Part shown: in pieces, positions 11,759 to 25,125 of the stretch
How the letters are laid out: the number at the start of each line of letters is the position of its first letter
Numbering within the stretch: position 1 is the stretch's first letter
NCBI RefSeq assembly: GCF_000321225.1
Contig: NW_004450303.1
Span: forward strand, 3,307,940 to 3,371,939
Source of the DNA: Odobenus rosmarus divergens
Lineage: Eukaryota > Chordata > Mammalia > Carnivora > Odobenidae
DNA length: 64,000 bases
Reading direction: 5' to 3'
The notes under the pieces: generated by a model
The model's input: the letters and a program-made list of their open reading frames with translations, nothing else
Told to the model about the DNA's origin: nothing
The model's database searches: none
Made by a program: the position numbers and the translations under genes

Positions 11759-11953
11759 TTTTTTTTTTAAGATTTTATGTATTTATTTGAGAGAGAGAGA
11801 GAGAGAGACAGAGCGCACAAGCGGGGAAGGGCAGAGGGAGAAGCAGACTCCCCGCTGAGCAGGGAGCCCAACGTGGGGCTCAATTTCAGGACCCTGGGAT
11901 CATGACCTGAGCCGAAGGCAGATGCTCAACCGACTGAGCCACCTAGGCGCCCT
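11759..11953 (-). mobile_element. CAN-SINE
   Basis: Full-length minus-strand SINE ending GAGCCACCTAGGCGCCC. No clean target-site duplication is visible. Confidence 0.9.
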
Positions 11954-12063
11954 TATTTTTCTTGTCTTAATCTCAGCGGAGCCCCCACAACAGAAAATAA
12001 AGGATTTCAAAGATCCACACAGCCTAAAGAGAAGTTCTAACATTTATATGGAACTTACTAATA

Positions 12064-12134
12064 CACTCTCTTCTGTGTTCTCCTGTGCTCTCTCTGAAAT
12101 AAATAAATAAATAAATAAAATCTTAAAAAAAAAG
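12064..12134 (+). mobile_element. CAN-SINE 3' tail fragment
   Basis: Only the CT-rich body end and the (AAAT)n AATCTT poly(A) tail of a plus-strand SINE are present. The 5' part is absent, from truncation or later deletion. Confidence 0.7.
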
Positions 12135-12503
12135 GACAAGAAAAATATATTGTACATATATAACAAAATTGTGTGCCATGCATGGTAGAAAGTTCTTATA
12201 ACAAATTTCTGACAGATAAAACATTAATCATAATATAGTTGAAATTTAATGATGGGAGTATTGTAGTTTATGGTACTAATATAAAGCATGCAATAGTACA
12301 TCAATTAAATGTTAGCTATACTGTTTTTTCTCTCTTTTTAAAAGTTTGAAAATCCTTTTTTTCTGTTAATGTGACCATACTTATGTGGATAGCTCATCAT
12401 TTTCTTCTGTAATGGAATAAAAAGTAGTAAGACAAGGTTTCTATACGAGCTGTAGTTATCAATCAGAACACTCATTCCTGAACAGTATAAAAATATCACT
12501 TCA

Positions 12504-12705
12504 GGGCACCTGGGTGGCTCAGTCGGTTAAGCATCTGCCTTTGGCTCAGGTCATGGTCCCAGGGTCCTGGGATTGAGCCCCGCATCAGGCTCCCTGCTCA
12601 GTGGGAAGCCTGCTTCTCCCTCTCCCACTCCCCCTGCTTGTGTTCCCTCTCTCGCTGTCTCTCTCTCTCTCTGTCAAATAAATAAATAAAATCTTTAAAA
12701 AAAAT
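12504..12705 (+). mobile_element. CAN-SINE
   Basis: Full-length plus-strand SINE with the CTCTCGCTGTCTCTC and CAAATAAATAAATAAAATCTT 3' signature. An imperfect repeat, ATATCACTTCA left and AAACCACTTCC right, is the likely duplication. Confidence 0.93.
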
Positions 12706-12839
12706 TTAAAAAAACCACTTCCAAGTTATTTGTACTAATACTTAAATAGATTTAATTATAAAAATAGAAAGCTTCTGTAGAAAATTGAAAAATGTTAAAT
12801 TCATGAGAAGATTGAAATCACCAAGAATTCAGAAAATCA

Positions 12840-13595
12840 AGGACAGTTTCTTTTAAATTTTGATTTATAGTCTTCTAGTTTCTACGTTCACAGTGCATAT
12901 TTTGTTTCTATTAATGAGATCACATTGTGCGTATGCTGTTTATCCTACCTTTTAATTTAATACTGTACATTAGCATTACTATATAGGAATATAGGATATA
13001 ACAAATATATTCATATTTTAAAGATTTTATTTATTTATTTGAGAGAGAGAGGGAGAGAGCATGAGTGGGGTGGAGGGGCAGAGAGAGAGGGAGAAGCAGA
13101 CTCCATGCTAAGTAGGGAGCCAGACATGGGGCTCAATCCCAGGGCCCTGAGATCATGACCTGAGCCAAAGGCAGACGCTTAACCAACTGAGCCACCCAGG
13201 GGCCCCACAAATCTATTTTAAGGGCTGAAGAAAAATCTATCATATAATTGTAGGGTCATATTTTATCACATCTTTCTTACTGAACATTCTTACAGTTCTC
13301 AGGTTTTATTATAAAGCACACCAAGATATTTCTTTATACATAAGTCAGTGTATATAATTCTTATTATTACTTTAATAATACCACACTGACTGAAATATCA
13401 AAGGGTTTCAACATTTTGAGCTTCTGAAAAAAAATACATAATTTACTTTTTAGATTCTACCAGCAATGCATGAGTACTATTATTACCTAACCCTACTAGA
13501 TTGAGTATCGCTTTTTAGATTTCAATACTTTCACACATGAAAATGGTATTTTATTAGCAGTATTTTTATTCTCTGATAATCATGCCTTTTAAGTG
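12840..13595 (-). mobile_element. Old L1-like DNA (minus), split by a SINE
   Basis: Phrases such as TTACTGAACATTCTTACAG and TACCAGCAATGCATGAGTAC recall the antisense 3' part of old mammalian L1s, where target DNA talks of atoms like 'accagcaatgtatgagag'. Strong divergence; family not assignable. The SINE at 13017-13206 divides it. Confidence 0.4.
13017..13206 (-). mobile_element. CAN-SINE
   Basis: Full-length minus-strand SINE ending GAGCCACCCAGGGGCCCC. ACAAATATATTCATATTTTA before and ACAAATCTATTTTA after are an imperfect target-site duplication. Confidence 0.92.
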
Positions 13596-13599
13596 GCTT

Positions 13600-14550
13600 C
13601 CATTTACAGCACATAAAAATCTTGAGTCATTGGGAATGCTCCATCTGAAGCTGCCTTACTCAAAATGAAATATTTAATGAGAATATTTTCTAGTAGTTTT
13701 TTCTTTTTTTTAAACAATTTTATTGGCCCTTAGGGTAGATCAGTAACTCTGGAAATCTGGGCCCAAATCATGTCACCTTTGGCTTATGTTCTAAACCTCT
13801 GGGGCCTTGACTTTTTCTGTATTCTGTGTGCAAGGGAGCACTAAAGTCTCTTCTCAATTCAGTTCTGGCCCCACTATGAGCACAACGTGTATCAGTTCCA
13901 GGCAGGGTCAACTCATCCTGGTTGCTCCAAGGCTTCCTTTTGCAGGCAGCAGCAATCGATTTGCAGCTTCTCCAACACTTACAGAACCAGCTCCCTCACC
14001 TCGTACCTCAGTGCTCTGGGCACCGGCCACTCAGAAGGCCACTCTGTAGACGTCGGAGAATCAGGCCCAAGGAAGCTTTCTCCCAGCTCACAGGCATGGC
14101 CGTCAGTCGAGCTGCAAGCTCCTCTTCCTCACAAGTTTCATCTTCACAGGGCTCCTCCTCCAAGTTTCTAAGTTTTAGTAATCTCAGCCTTTCTTCTTTG
14201 TTTCAACAGCCTAAGGATATGAGCTGTTGCCTGCCTTTGTACCCCCCTGGTACCTTCCAATTCTCTTTTTACCCTTCTGTTAACTAGTTAACAACTTTCT
14301 ATCTAGTTAGCCATTCCGTGTGTTAAAGTCAAGAAACTACCCAGGTTTTAGAAATCCTCAGTATCACGGTAGCCTGAAGTAGGAGGGCAGGATTACCTAA
14401 ATCATGGAATGTATAAATAAATACAAGAATATAAACGTCAGGCCTGATCACCAGTTGCTTATCTGAAGCAAGTAAGGAAAATGCAATCTACTTACTGAAA
14501 ACTTTTGTGACTTATTATTCCTCTTAAATGATATTAACTATTATTTATAT
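13600..14550. other. Unassigned DNA, moderately GC-rich centre
   Basis: The part at about 13740-14290 is less AT-rich than its surroundings and has overlapping plus-strand ORFs of 80-121 codons. None has a recognisable domain. It may be an old transposon or LTR remnant, but I cannot name one. Confidence 0.3.
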
Positions 14551-14551
14551 C

Positions 14552-14582
<31 letters not shown>
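14552..14582. repeat. (TA)n microsatellite
   Basis: A perfect run of TA dinucleotides of about 28 bp. Confidence 0.95.
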
Positions 14583-14727
14583 AAGTGAGTTGTGCTTCTC
14601 CCAATTTCTTTATTTTCTTATTTATAGTAAAATAACACAAAGGGATGCTTAAAATTGAGGGACAAGTCACCTGCAATTTCAGAAAGTAACCTACTATTCT
14701 TTTGTTTATTCCCTTCAGGTTACTTTA

Positions 14728-14733
14728 ATATAT

Positions 14734-14768
<35 letters not shown>

Positions 14769-14792
14769 TATACACATATATATAATATAGTA
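14728..14792. repeat. Compound (TACA)n/(CA)n/(TA)n microsatellite
   Basis: ATATATACATACATACATAC passes into a CA run of about 18 bp and then TATA-rich sequence. Confidence 0.92.
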
Positions 14793-14799
14793 CATAATT

Positions 14800-16990
14800 T
14801 TAATCTTAGTGAAATACATTTTTTCATTTTAATATCTTAAAATTTATTGAATAAAAATCCCATGTAAATATAACATATCCCATAACTATATATTATATTT
14901 TGTATACAATATAATATATATTTTACAAAAATTACATACTGTAATTAAACATTTTGTTAGAAAACAAGGTTTCTGATTATTTTTTTATTAGAAACGATGA
15001 TTCTATGAATACCTTTATTTACATAACTTTTGGGTTTACAGTTTTTAAGTCTTACCAAACACAGCAAAGATAAAAGCCGATAATGAGAGTCAAGTCTATA
15101 GCTTGAAACACATTAATACAGCAATGGTTAGCCACGGTAAATTAACCAGACTTACTAACGTATTCTTCATTAGCTAAGTTGGTGTTTTCTTTAATACGAC
15201 CTTCAGAAAATTATGAGAAAAGAGCAGGAGGCACTTCAGGGTGGTTTTACTTCCCGTCTTCAATTTCTTCACTCTAGATCATTTCTCCTTTGCCTGATTG
15301 GAGACCCCTGGGTAAATGTGGTGACTGACCACTGTGGAAAATGAAACCAGGACAGTGGTAAGCTCTGAAATAAATGGACTTTTGAGGCAGGATATTGGTG
15401 GGCTCATTGGATGAGCTCAATGTGAGTGGGAAAGGAAAATATAAACAAACAAAAATCAAGAAATTCCAGTGAAGATAGTGAGAGCCTGAGGTAAGAAAAA
15501 CAAATGCTATTAAGTTTTTCTCCAGAGGCTCTTAAATTTCATGACCAAAAGGAAGTCAAAGGAAGAAAAGAAGACATTGGTTACATTTTAGCATCCCTAA
15601 CTGCCATTCAAGTATTCAGAGTGAGGAGAGGAAGTGTATTTTGTCTGAGTCTAAGAAAAATTAATTTTGATTCAGTTGGGACTATTTAAAACAGACATTT
15701 GGCTACTTCAGGACCAACAAAATCTGTTTTTGCCAGTTTATCATTAGCTCAATTTGAATCAAGCTGCCAAAATATTATTTTAATGGATTTTATTGGTCAG
15801 TTTCAACTCCAGGTTAAATATAGACATATAAATTCATTTAACCTCAATTTGGTCTTACTTATAGTATACATATGGCCCACATAAATTTTTAAAAATCTTT
15901 CAGACCCTGAACATATTTTTAAGATAAGTTGAACTTGTTGACTAAATTTTTCCAAGAAGGGTTTCCATGGATTTTTTGAAAATAAACTTAAATGTTTCCA
16001 CAAAAATAGGACATTATTAAGATATTCTTCCTGATCCTCTCTTGACTCTTTCCAAAACAAACATTGTAACTTAGCTTGACCTCTTGTACCATGGTGTGTA
16101 CTATGTATTCCAAAACTAAATTATATTATCACAAATAAAACATTCAATAAACAGCTGCCATGGAAAACTGATTTTGAATGGAGCATTCCAGAGTTTAGCT
16201 GTATCTTTAGCATCAGCATCAGATAAAGCTTAAGCTCTCATACGGTGTTTGGTGCTTTAATGGACAATTTTCGTGTTCCTCCAACCCCCGCCCCGCCTCC
16301 CCCTTCTCCTCCCCCTCCCCCCTCCTCCTCATTCTTCTTTTACAATTTTTATTCTGATTAAGTTGATATTATTTAATATGATACTAAGTAATATCATTTG
16401 TTACCTAAATGGAGCTTTGGCTGGAATTGAGAAAAATCTAACAAGAATCTTTTTATTCAATTGATGATGTAGAAAGGGCATTTTTAAGCTAACTCAGTGG
16501 ACTCCTACAAGTTTTATTTGATTCATACAAGAAAGCCCCTTGATTGTTACACCTTTTGAGTTGGTTTTAATTTGTTCCCCCATCTCTCCTGCAACTGCAA
16601 GGAGCAGATTGCCATTATGCTGCAAGAAACCTCCTTGTCCAGGCTCTGGCAGTTGGGGTGCTCACAGGAGAGGACTGCTCAGTGATTTGGACACTCATCC
16701 TCCATGCTGTTTTACTGATGGCAAGTCAAAAGCCAGGGTGGAGTCATTCCCTGAAGTAAGGTTACATGCTTTTGGTTTTTTCTTCCTTCAATGATGGGAT
16801 AAAATTATAAGCAAGAGTGTGTTTTTTAAGGGACAGTGGGGAGGCACTGATAGGGGATATCTTTTAAATTTGTTGTATCTTCCCAGATATAACCAGGTCA
16901 CCATCTCAGACATTGGATAATGTTACTATATACATTCATTTAACCTATAGGTATCAGATTTTGATGGTGACAGTATCTGTTGTAAGTAGC
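14800..16990. other. AT-rich unique DNA, no gene recognised
   Basis: Apart from a CCT-rich patch at 16283-16335, no simple repeat or young transposon is visible. ORFs are short and unfamiliar. Confidence 0.35.
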
Positions 16991-17029
16991 TAACATTTAT
17001 GCAACAACATTTATTGTGTATCAAACAGT

Positions 17030-17215
17030 ATCAACAAAGTACATCATCGGAACCTAGGTGTGGTGCATTATTACCCTACGTTGTAGATGAGACATCTGAA
17101 GCTCAGCTTAAAGAAGTTTAAGTAACTTGCTCAAGGTCACACAGAAGATTAGGATCAGGGTGGAAATGCAACCCCAATTAGTCAGGCTCTAACCTAACAT
17201 GCTATGATGATCTTT
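17030..17215 (-). mobile_element. MIR element
   Basis: GATGAGACATCTGAAGCTC, AGTAACTTGCTCAAGGTCAC, ACAGAAGATTAGGATCAGGG then AGTCAGGCTCTAACC are the complement of the MIR core and tRNA-like region. Confidence 0.75.
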
Positions 17216-17261
17216 GGTAATTTGTCCCTCTGTCACAAACAAAATTTTTTAAAAATTTTAT

Positions 17262-17438
17262 TTATTTTTTAAAAGATTTTATTTATTTGACAGAGAGAGA
17301 GAGCACAAGCAGGGGGAGTGGCAGGCAGAGGGAGAGGGAGAATCAGGCTCCCCGCACAGCAGGGGGAGCCCGACGCAGGGCTCGATCCCAGGATCCCGGG
17401 ATCATGACCCGAGCCAAAGGCAGTCACTTAACCGAGCC
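17262..17438 (-). mobile_element. CAN-SINE, 5' truncated
   Basis: The minus-strand SINE ends abruptly at CTTAACCGAGCCAC and lacks the CCAGGCGCCCC head complement. CACAAACAAAATTTT (from 17234) and CACAAACAGAAATTTT (from 17438) are the target-site duplication. Confidence 0.9.
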
Positions 17439-17719
17439 ACAAACAGAAATTTTAAAATAACCTTGATTTTTCTATTTGGGGTTTTCGAGAATTTAAAACT
17501 CTAGGCTTTATTTATAAGGACTGGTTCAATCTCTTAAGCAGAAAGCATGATATATCTGAGAATGTCTGGAAGCCGTACATTCCTCAAGAAATTATTATAT
17601 ACGAGGTAACTAAGGAGCTAGAGTTAAGAAGAGCAAATGAGGAGATAAATGTGGTATCTTATCTGTGACCCAACCCTATCGTCAAAGGAACATCTTCCCT
17701 GGTTCTTAGTGGAATGATA

Positions 17720-17962
17720 GCTAATTATCAGTAATTGCTAAATGCCATACATTGTACTAAACACTTTGAGTGTAAAGTATCATTTCATCAGTATCTTTTG
17801 CAATTTATAAATGAGACAGCACAGGTGCAGGGAGTTATGCAATTCACCAACTCTCGCACAGCTAACAGGTGGTAAAATATTACCTACCTTGCAATTATAA
17901 GGATTAAATACAGGGTACATAAATTTCCTGACACACAGTAGGCAAATAATAAATACTGTCTG
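17720..17962. mobile_element. Two opposed MIR fragments
   Basis: About 17720-17870 reads as antisense MIR (AATGAGACAGCACAGGTGCA, TCGCACAGCTAACAGGTGG). About 17872-17960 reads as sense MIR 3' end (TACCTACCTTGCAATTATAA, CCTGACACACAGTAGGCAAA). The opposed orientation means two independent insertions or a rearrangement. Confidence 0.6.
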
Positions 17963-18012
17963 TTATTATGGTAAATTCTAACATCTTACAAATTCTATTC
18001 TTGTCAAAACAA

Positions 18013-18378
18013 AACAGATCCAAATATATTGTGAAAATTAATAAAGGGAAACCTCACCAAAATAGAGTGGGGAGGCTAGAAAGGGGAGCCCTACCAGTTA
18101 ACATCAATTACAGAAAGACTTGTCAATTACAGGCTCCTACAGAGATGTCAGCAACGTCCCCAACAGAAGAATCCTCAACAGGAAATAATCATCAATTACA
18201 AGCCCCCAAAGAAAAAGATGTACATTGCACCTCCTACATGAAATTTACTACCTTACAACTCAGCCATGGAGAAACCCTTATCACCCTGAACTCTTCAATG
18301 GACTTTTCTTCCAAACAAACCCTTCCAATTTCCTCCTTCTTCTCCATGAAATAACAGTCCTCTTCTTTGTTTGTTGGA
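18013..18378 (+). mobile_element. Dispersed LTR-like repeat, copy A
   Basis: This stretch is homologous, in inverted orientation, to 41434-42345. Shared landmarks in order are GAAAATTAATAAAGGGAAACC, AGAAAGGGG, TCAATTACAGGCTCCTAC/TCAATTACAGACTCCAAC, TCAACAGGAA, AAAAGATGTACATTGCA and CTTCTTCTCCAT. The companion copy has an AATAAA near its 3' end, as an LTR would. Homology ends near the TTTGTTGGA at 18370. The family is not named. Confidence 0.65.
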
Positions 18379-18379
18379 T

Positions 18380-20975
18380 TTGAACGCCAGGTTGTTTGAG
18401 TTTGGGGCTTGTGCTTTTGGTACAAAGTAATGGTAACAAATTTTTCCACAATAGATCTGGCGCAAGAAAGACTGTATGTAATGGATGTCATTAACCCCGG
18501 AAGAGTGATATTTTCCACAAGGATGCTGGTAACATTGGCAAGCAAGCCATCATCCGTATGTGGCTTTGCATTAACAGACACCAGTGTGTTAGAGGAAGGA
18601 GGAGAACATGGATGAAACTCTCCGGGAGACGCCCCATCAAACGTGGGAGGACTTCAACTGAAATCTCATAGTAAATGGCTGCAAATACTTAGTCAAATTT
18701 CAGTATTAATGTTACTGTGCCCCATTTGTATCTACACGCTTGAGTAGTCTAAGGACATTTGAGTTCTTAGAGACCCTTTTATAATATAAATTAACAGAAA
18801 TATGTTAGGCTCAGATTAAATGAATATCCAAGCACAGTAAGAACCCCTAGGGTATATGAAACTTGTATCATTAGAGAAAGAAATAATTTTAAATTTATAA
18901 ATAATCTTTAAAGTCTATCTCTTTAAATATAGACTACAGAATACCGGGTCCCTCCATTTTTGGACACGATACATGACAGTCTCATGTATCTCATGAAACA
19001 TGAGAAAACTGCAAACACTCCTGACCAATTGGGAAGGCATTTCCACTTATCTTTGAGTGGCTCCCTTCTTCCCTCCAGATTTCCTAGCTAACTGTACATG
19101 GCTGCCCCTCTTTGTCCATCTTCATCATTTCCTGGGACTGTGACATTCCCTTGATCTGGGCCAACTTCTCAAGCCTTCTCTTTTAAGATTCATGTCCTTG
19201 ATAATGTAGCTAAAGCATTTAGTGTCATGCCTCTGCCACAGCCTGGCACAATTCCAGACTTTCTATGTAACAGAGGCTGAGGGCAGCAATCTTGTTTGAA
19301 GGCAGGGATCAGGTGGTTTATCTTGGCACGATGTTTGCCTAGAAAGCACATTGCTTTTACTTACGTGTTCTATTGATTTGAGGTGGCTTTGGGAAGGCTG
19401 TTGGAGAGTGTCTCACACACTCCACCCTTAAGGCCTCGACAGTTCTTTCCCAAATTAGTGGGAGTAGCAAATATTTCAAAGTTTGTCAAAATTTATCTGA
19501 GCCATTTATTGTGATACATAAGATTTAAATTTAAATATTTCACAGGTAGCATGAAAGGAATGATATAAAATATATTGGTCAGCTTTCAGTTAATAGAATT
19601 TCCCTGAATCCTTTTTTTTTTCTTTCTTAATAGAAGAATAGAGCAAGAACATGAGTAACATTATTACTTAATCTCTCATCTGTTGATAACAGTGGAATAC
19701 CCTGTAGGTACAGCAGATTTCATACTTAAGTAGTCCTTTTACTCAGGTGGCTTATGTGAACTGATGGCTATAACTGAGTTATAGCAGAGAGTTGTTTGCT
19801 GTTTCAATATCCACCTTGTCTTTCCTTTATTGTGTGGCTGTATTGTGATTTGAATTGTGTCATTCTCTCTCCAACTCCTGGGGTGAGCCCTGGTTGTTCT
19901 GAGGCACTCAGAACAATCCCTTATCTTCGGCCACAGTACACTTATGGCTACGGAATCCAGACAGAAACTAATCCACACATGGCTCCCAGGCATTGGATGA
20001 GAAGCAAGCATGTCACGAAGAAGAAACCAATTGGAATTGAACTCAGAACTTTCTTTTTGATGCCTATGAGAAGAGATGCCTTCTTTCACCCTGCATGTGA
20101 ACGAGGTAGAATACACCCAGGAGTGCTATACTCTTCCACGTAGGAGGGGATGCTGAGGAGAAAGCCGGCATGTGGAGGACAGAACCTAGAGAATCAATCA
20201 CAAAAAGTAGGGTGTGAACTTTGACCAAATCATCCCTCAAGTTTATCCTTCTGGGCCTTCAGTGCATGAATTAATAAATAATCTAGGTTGACTAGACCTG
20301 ATACTTTTCGATTTGCATCCCAAAGCATAACAACTGTTATAAAAGCATGCAGCCAATGCCATTTTGGTGTGCTTTGGTAAGAATAATATGCTATCTTATC
20401 TTGGGTGAAGAACTTTGGGATTTGTTTTCAAGGATTTACATACATTCCTTCATTAATATTTGTAATTGTTGTTGCAGCAGAAGAACATAGTTTTATGATT
20501 ATCTTTGCTTCAAAAGGAAATTGTGATACAGAGAAATTAAGCATTTTGTTGCAACCACTCCCTAATTAGGTAAAGTTAAATTAGAGAAGAGGGTGTGTAG
20601 GAAAATAGAGGGGAAAAGTTAAATAACACACAGTCATTTATATGGTGGGAAAAAAAAACCCCGATAAATGGAAAAACTCATTTTATTTCATTTGTTTTTA
20701 CCAAATTAAAGAAAAAACATATGGGTTAGATCTCACAGAGAGAAAACATTTATGTCTTTCGTCACATTTCAATACTTCAAACTCCACAGTAATTAAACTC
20801 TTTCAAAGCTTAAGACACTCAAGTGAGAAGGAGCATACAGGCATACATCCAAAAGCTGGATGCAAGAGGATTACCAGTAACTTGATAAGATGATGACTCA
20901 TTAATTATTCTTTATTATTCCCATTTTTGGGGATTTGTCAAGTTCCCATATTATTAGGAATAAGAATGAATAGTA
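18380..20975. other. Unassigned DNA
   Basis: Overlapping ORFs on both strands at 18234-18615 and 19739-20143 carry no domain I know. 19.84-20.15 kb is more GC-rich than its surroundings and may be an old transposon. No gene can be supported. Confidence 0.3.
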
Positions 20976-20978
20976 CCA

Positions 20979-21002
20979 TTTTTTTTTTTTTTTTTTTTTT
21001 TT
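20979..21002. repeat. Poly(T) tract
   Basis: About 24 uninterrupted T residues. No attached SINE or L1 body could be recognised on either side. Confidence 0.9.
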
Positions 21003-21668
21003 GTAATCCATTAACTAACTACAAGCTAGTTAAAGGAATCCTGGCAGACAGTGGCATTATCCTCTCCAGTTTGGGAGGAATAATCCAGGGGCATTCTTTA
21101 TAATAAACAAGATAAGCCTGGATCAGGGGCTGTGGCTACCACCATATCAGCTTCCAGTTTTTAGTTTCAGCACTGACTGGAGCCACAGAGCTATGCTATG
21201 TAAGCCTGGGTGAGTCATGGTTCATTAGCCCATAGTCATTTCATAGTCATTTCATTGCTGGAACTTTCCATCTTGCAAATGTCAAAATTAGAGCGCTCAA
21301 AGGTCCCAAGAATTAAAGGAATGAGCTCCCAATTAAAGCTCAGCATTTATGCGGATTAACGAGAGAGGAAGTACTCTCCAGAGTACTAAAATGCTCTCAT
21401 CTGATAAAGCATGGGCATTTTGAGACAAGCAGACATGTGGCATTCTCAGTTTTTTTCTTACTTGCAAAATGTTGAGCCTTGGTTTGTGGTCAATATCTAG
21501 ATTGCCTCTTTGCTGTCTAAGTTGGCCACAGTAAATTATTTTCTCGTTTATATTAAGTGGCATTATATTTTATGGAAGGTTGTTCAGATTTTTTCATAAG
21601 AAAAACTGTATTACTTAAGACACTTTTCTTCACTCTGGTGCCTCTAAAATAGAAGCACTGATTTTTTT

Positions 21669-21806
21669 AGGGATGCCTTTGATTCAGGTCATGATCCCTG
21701 GGTCCCACTCAGTGAGGAGCCTGCTTCTCCCTCTGCCTGTTGCTAACCCTGCTTGTGCTCTCTCTCTCTCTCTCTGACAAATAAATAAATAAAATCTTAA
21801 AAAAAA
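21669..21806 (+). mobile_element. CAN-SINE with internal deletions
   Basis: Only about 138 bp: GGGATGCCTTTGATTCAGG joins the head to the middle, and the GATCGAGCC region is missing. The tail is complete. A 17-bp duplication AGAAGCACTGATTTTTT (21651-21667 and 21807-21823) shows it is one insertion. Confidence 0.92.
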
Positions 21807-22040
21807 AGAAGCACTGATTTTTTAAAGACATTAAGACCTTATATGTTTGGCCATATGTAATATTAAATCATCATATTAATACTGATTAAGAATAGCTTCC
21901 AGATTGACTAACTCATCTGTTATATTCAATGACATTTGCTTTTGTATACCTTAAGCCCCTGAAAGAGACTGGCATTTGTATATAAAAGCTTGTAATAAAA
22001 TGCCTGTATTATTCTCTAAATAATACAGACACTATAATTC

Positions 22041-22230
22041 TTTTTTTTAAAGATTTATTTATTTATTTGAGGGGTGGGGAGAGGGGTGGAGGGAAGAGGG
22101 AGAGAGAATCCAAGCAGACTCCCCACTGAGCACAGAGCCCAACCCAGGGCTCCATCTCAGGACCCTGAGATCATAACCTGAGTGGAAACCAGGGTCCCAC
22201 GCTTAACCTACTGCACCATCCAGGTGCCCC
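22041..22230 (-). mobile_element. CAN-SINE, diverged
   Basis: Minus-strand SINE with GAGGGGTGGGGAGAGGGGTGG in its body and a substituted head, GCACCATCCAGGTGCCCC. Confidence 0.9.
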
Positions 22231-23105
22231 ATGACCTTGACCAAAAAGGTTTCATTACTTTATTGCTCAAAATTATGAAAATATTCTCATTTAACACATT
22301 TTTTTTTTTTTTTTTTTTAGTGCTTCCTTTGGTCAGGAATGATACCCTCAACGCTCTGAAAATACTTTTCTCAAGGTCCCACCACATGAAAAGCTAGTTA
22401 TGGGCATACTGTCAAATCAGAATTCATAAAGTCACAAGTATGAGGTCCATATCTTAGAGGGCTTTGTTGAAACCATCAGGAGCAATATGGAAAGTTCATG
22501 GTCTCTTCTAGGCTCTTATGAAGACCTCCATATTTGTCTAAGTTGACTCATTGTCAGCAAATCAGGGAAAGGGAGAACAGGTTGTACACACTCTGTCTAC
22601 TGACAAAAGGTTTACTTATATCATTTTGATTTGGGCAGGTGGGAGGACTTTTTTTTTTTTCAGTGTATGTGTTGTGGCATAAAAGAGGGACACAGATAAT
22701 CTAGTAAGACTTCAGGCACTCTTTGTGACTTATATTTGGCAGGTAAAGAGAATATAATTTTTCCTTCCTATGTTTTCAGGCTTTACTCCATTTGAATATC
22801 CGGCCTTGTATACACACATGGTTCCTTCACGGCAATATCACAATTGAGATTCTTTCCCCCACCGCTCACCAAATACATAAGAGAAGGAGCCTGAAAATTT
22901 TGAACCTAACACATAAAAATAGAAATCAAAAAGATACCAATTCTCATTTATCTCTAAAATATAATGTAAAACAACAAAATACAATTTTATTTAAAAATAA
23001 TTTTATCAATAAATCAAAGTATCCTAACTAAATTTTTATTTTCGTCATTTATTCATGAATATTCACAAATGTTTATGCATAAATATGACATATAATTGTA
23101 AACAA
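22231..23105. other. Unique DNA with a poly(T) run
   Basis: About 19 T residues at 22300-22318. The remainder is AT-rich and not recognised. Confidence 0.35.
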
Positions 23106-23109
23106 GTAA

Positions 23110-23390
23110 TGCATGTTTCCTTATTCTATAAGTTTATAATTATTATTTCAGTCTATACAATACTTTACCTAATTGATGAGCCATAATTTATTTGAACACT
23201 CCTATGGAGTCAGACATATAAGTTTTTGGTAAGATTTTGCTCTAATGGGTACTGTTAGGATTAGCAGCTTCATTCATAAAGCTTTTGCTTTTTCAAAAAT
23301 AAATTTCCAGGAGAAAAGTTACTAGGTCATAGTGAAGATAATTTTCATTTTTCCTAATACAATTTCTAAAAAAAATTGCTTTGTTTTATT
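23110..23390 (-). mobile_element. Old L1-like fragment (minus)
   Basis: AAATAAATTTCCAGGAGAAA followed by AGTTACTAGGTCATAG resembles antisense old L1 3' sequence (the 'attcctagaagtggaattgctgggtca' region). Highly diverged. Confidence 0.4.
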
Positions 23391-23558
23391 CATTTTTTTA
23401 GAGAGAGAGAGAGAGTGCATGGGGGAGGACAGAGGGAAAGAGAGAAGTAGGCTCCCTGCTGAGCAGGGAGCCTGATGGGAGATTCAGTGCCAGGACCCTG
23501 AGATCATGACCCGAGCCAAAGGCAGGTGCTTAATCCACTGAGCCACCAAGTTGCCCCC
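23391..23558 (-). mobile_element. CAN-SINE
   Basis: Minus-strand SINE with a shortened tail complement, starting directly at the GAGAGAGAGAG run and ending GAGCCACCAAGTTGCCCC. Confidence 0.9.
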
Positions 23559-23734
23559 TAATTTATATTATTTTAATTGTTAATGAGAATAGACATTTAT
23601 CTATGTGTTTATTTACTACTTTCATTCCTTTGTGTGTAAATTTTCTGCTCATATATTCTGGAGCCAGCCTTGAAAGCAGAGATTCCATGGTCACGGTGGC
23701 CTCAGTGACCTAAATAAACTGCTCCAGCATTTTA

Positions 23735-23947
23735 TTTATTTTTTTTATTTTTTTTTTTAAAGATTTTATTTATTTATTTGAGAGAGAGAGAATGAGAGAG
23801 ATAGAGAGCACGAGCGGGAAGAGGGTCAGAGGGAGAAGCAGACTCCCTGCTGAGCAGGGAGCCCGATGTGGGACTGGATCCCGGGACTCCAGGATCATGA
23901 CCTGAGCCGAAGGCAGTGGCTTAACCAACTGAGCCACCCAGGCGCCC
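23735..23947 (-). mobile_element. CAN-SINE with target-site duplication
   Basis: Full-length minus-strand SINE. The 16-bp repeat CTGCTCCAGCATTTTA at 23719-23734 and 23948-23963 is exact. Its body has the GAATGAGAGAGATAGAGAGC variant shared with the copies at 29.05, 56.1 and 59.4 kb. Confidence 0.96.
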
Positions 23948-24000
23948 CTGCTCCAGCATTTTAAGTAAGTCAGGACTATCATTCATCATCTCAGTTTCTT

Positions 24001-25108
<1,108 letters not shown>

Positions 25109-25125
25109 ACGTCATCTCAGTTTCT

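Noticed and set aside
13807..14287. Overlapping plus-strand ORFs in a GC-richer patch, possible exon
   Set aside because: Three frames are open at once, no protein similarity was recognised and no convincing splice sites frame a conserved reading.
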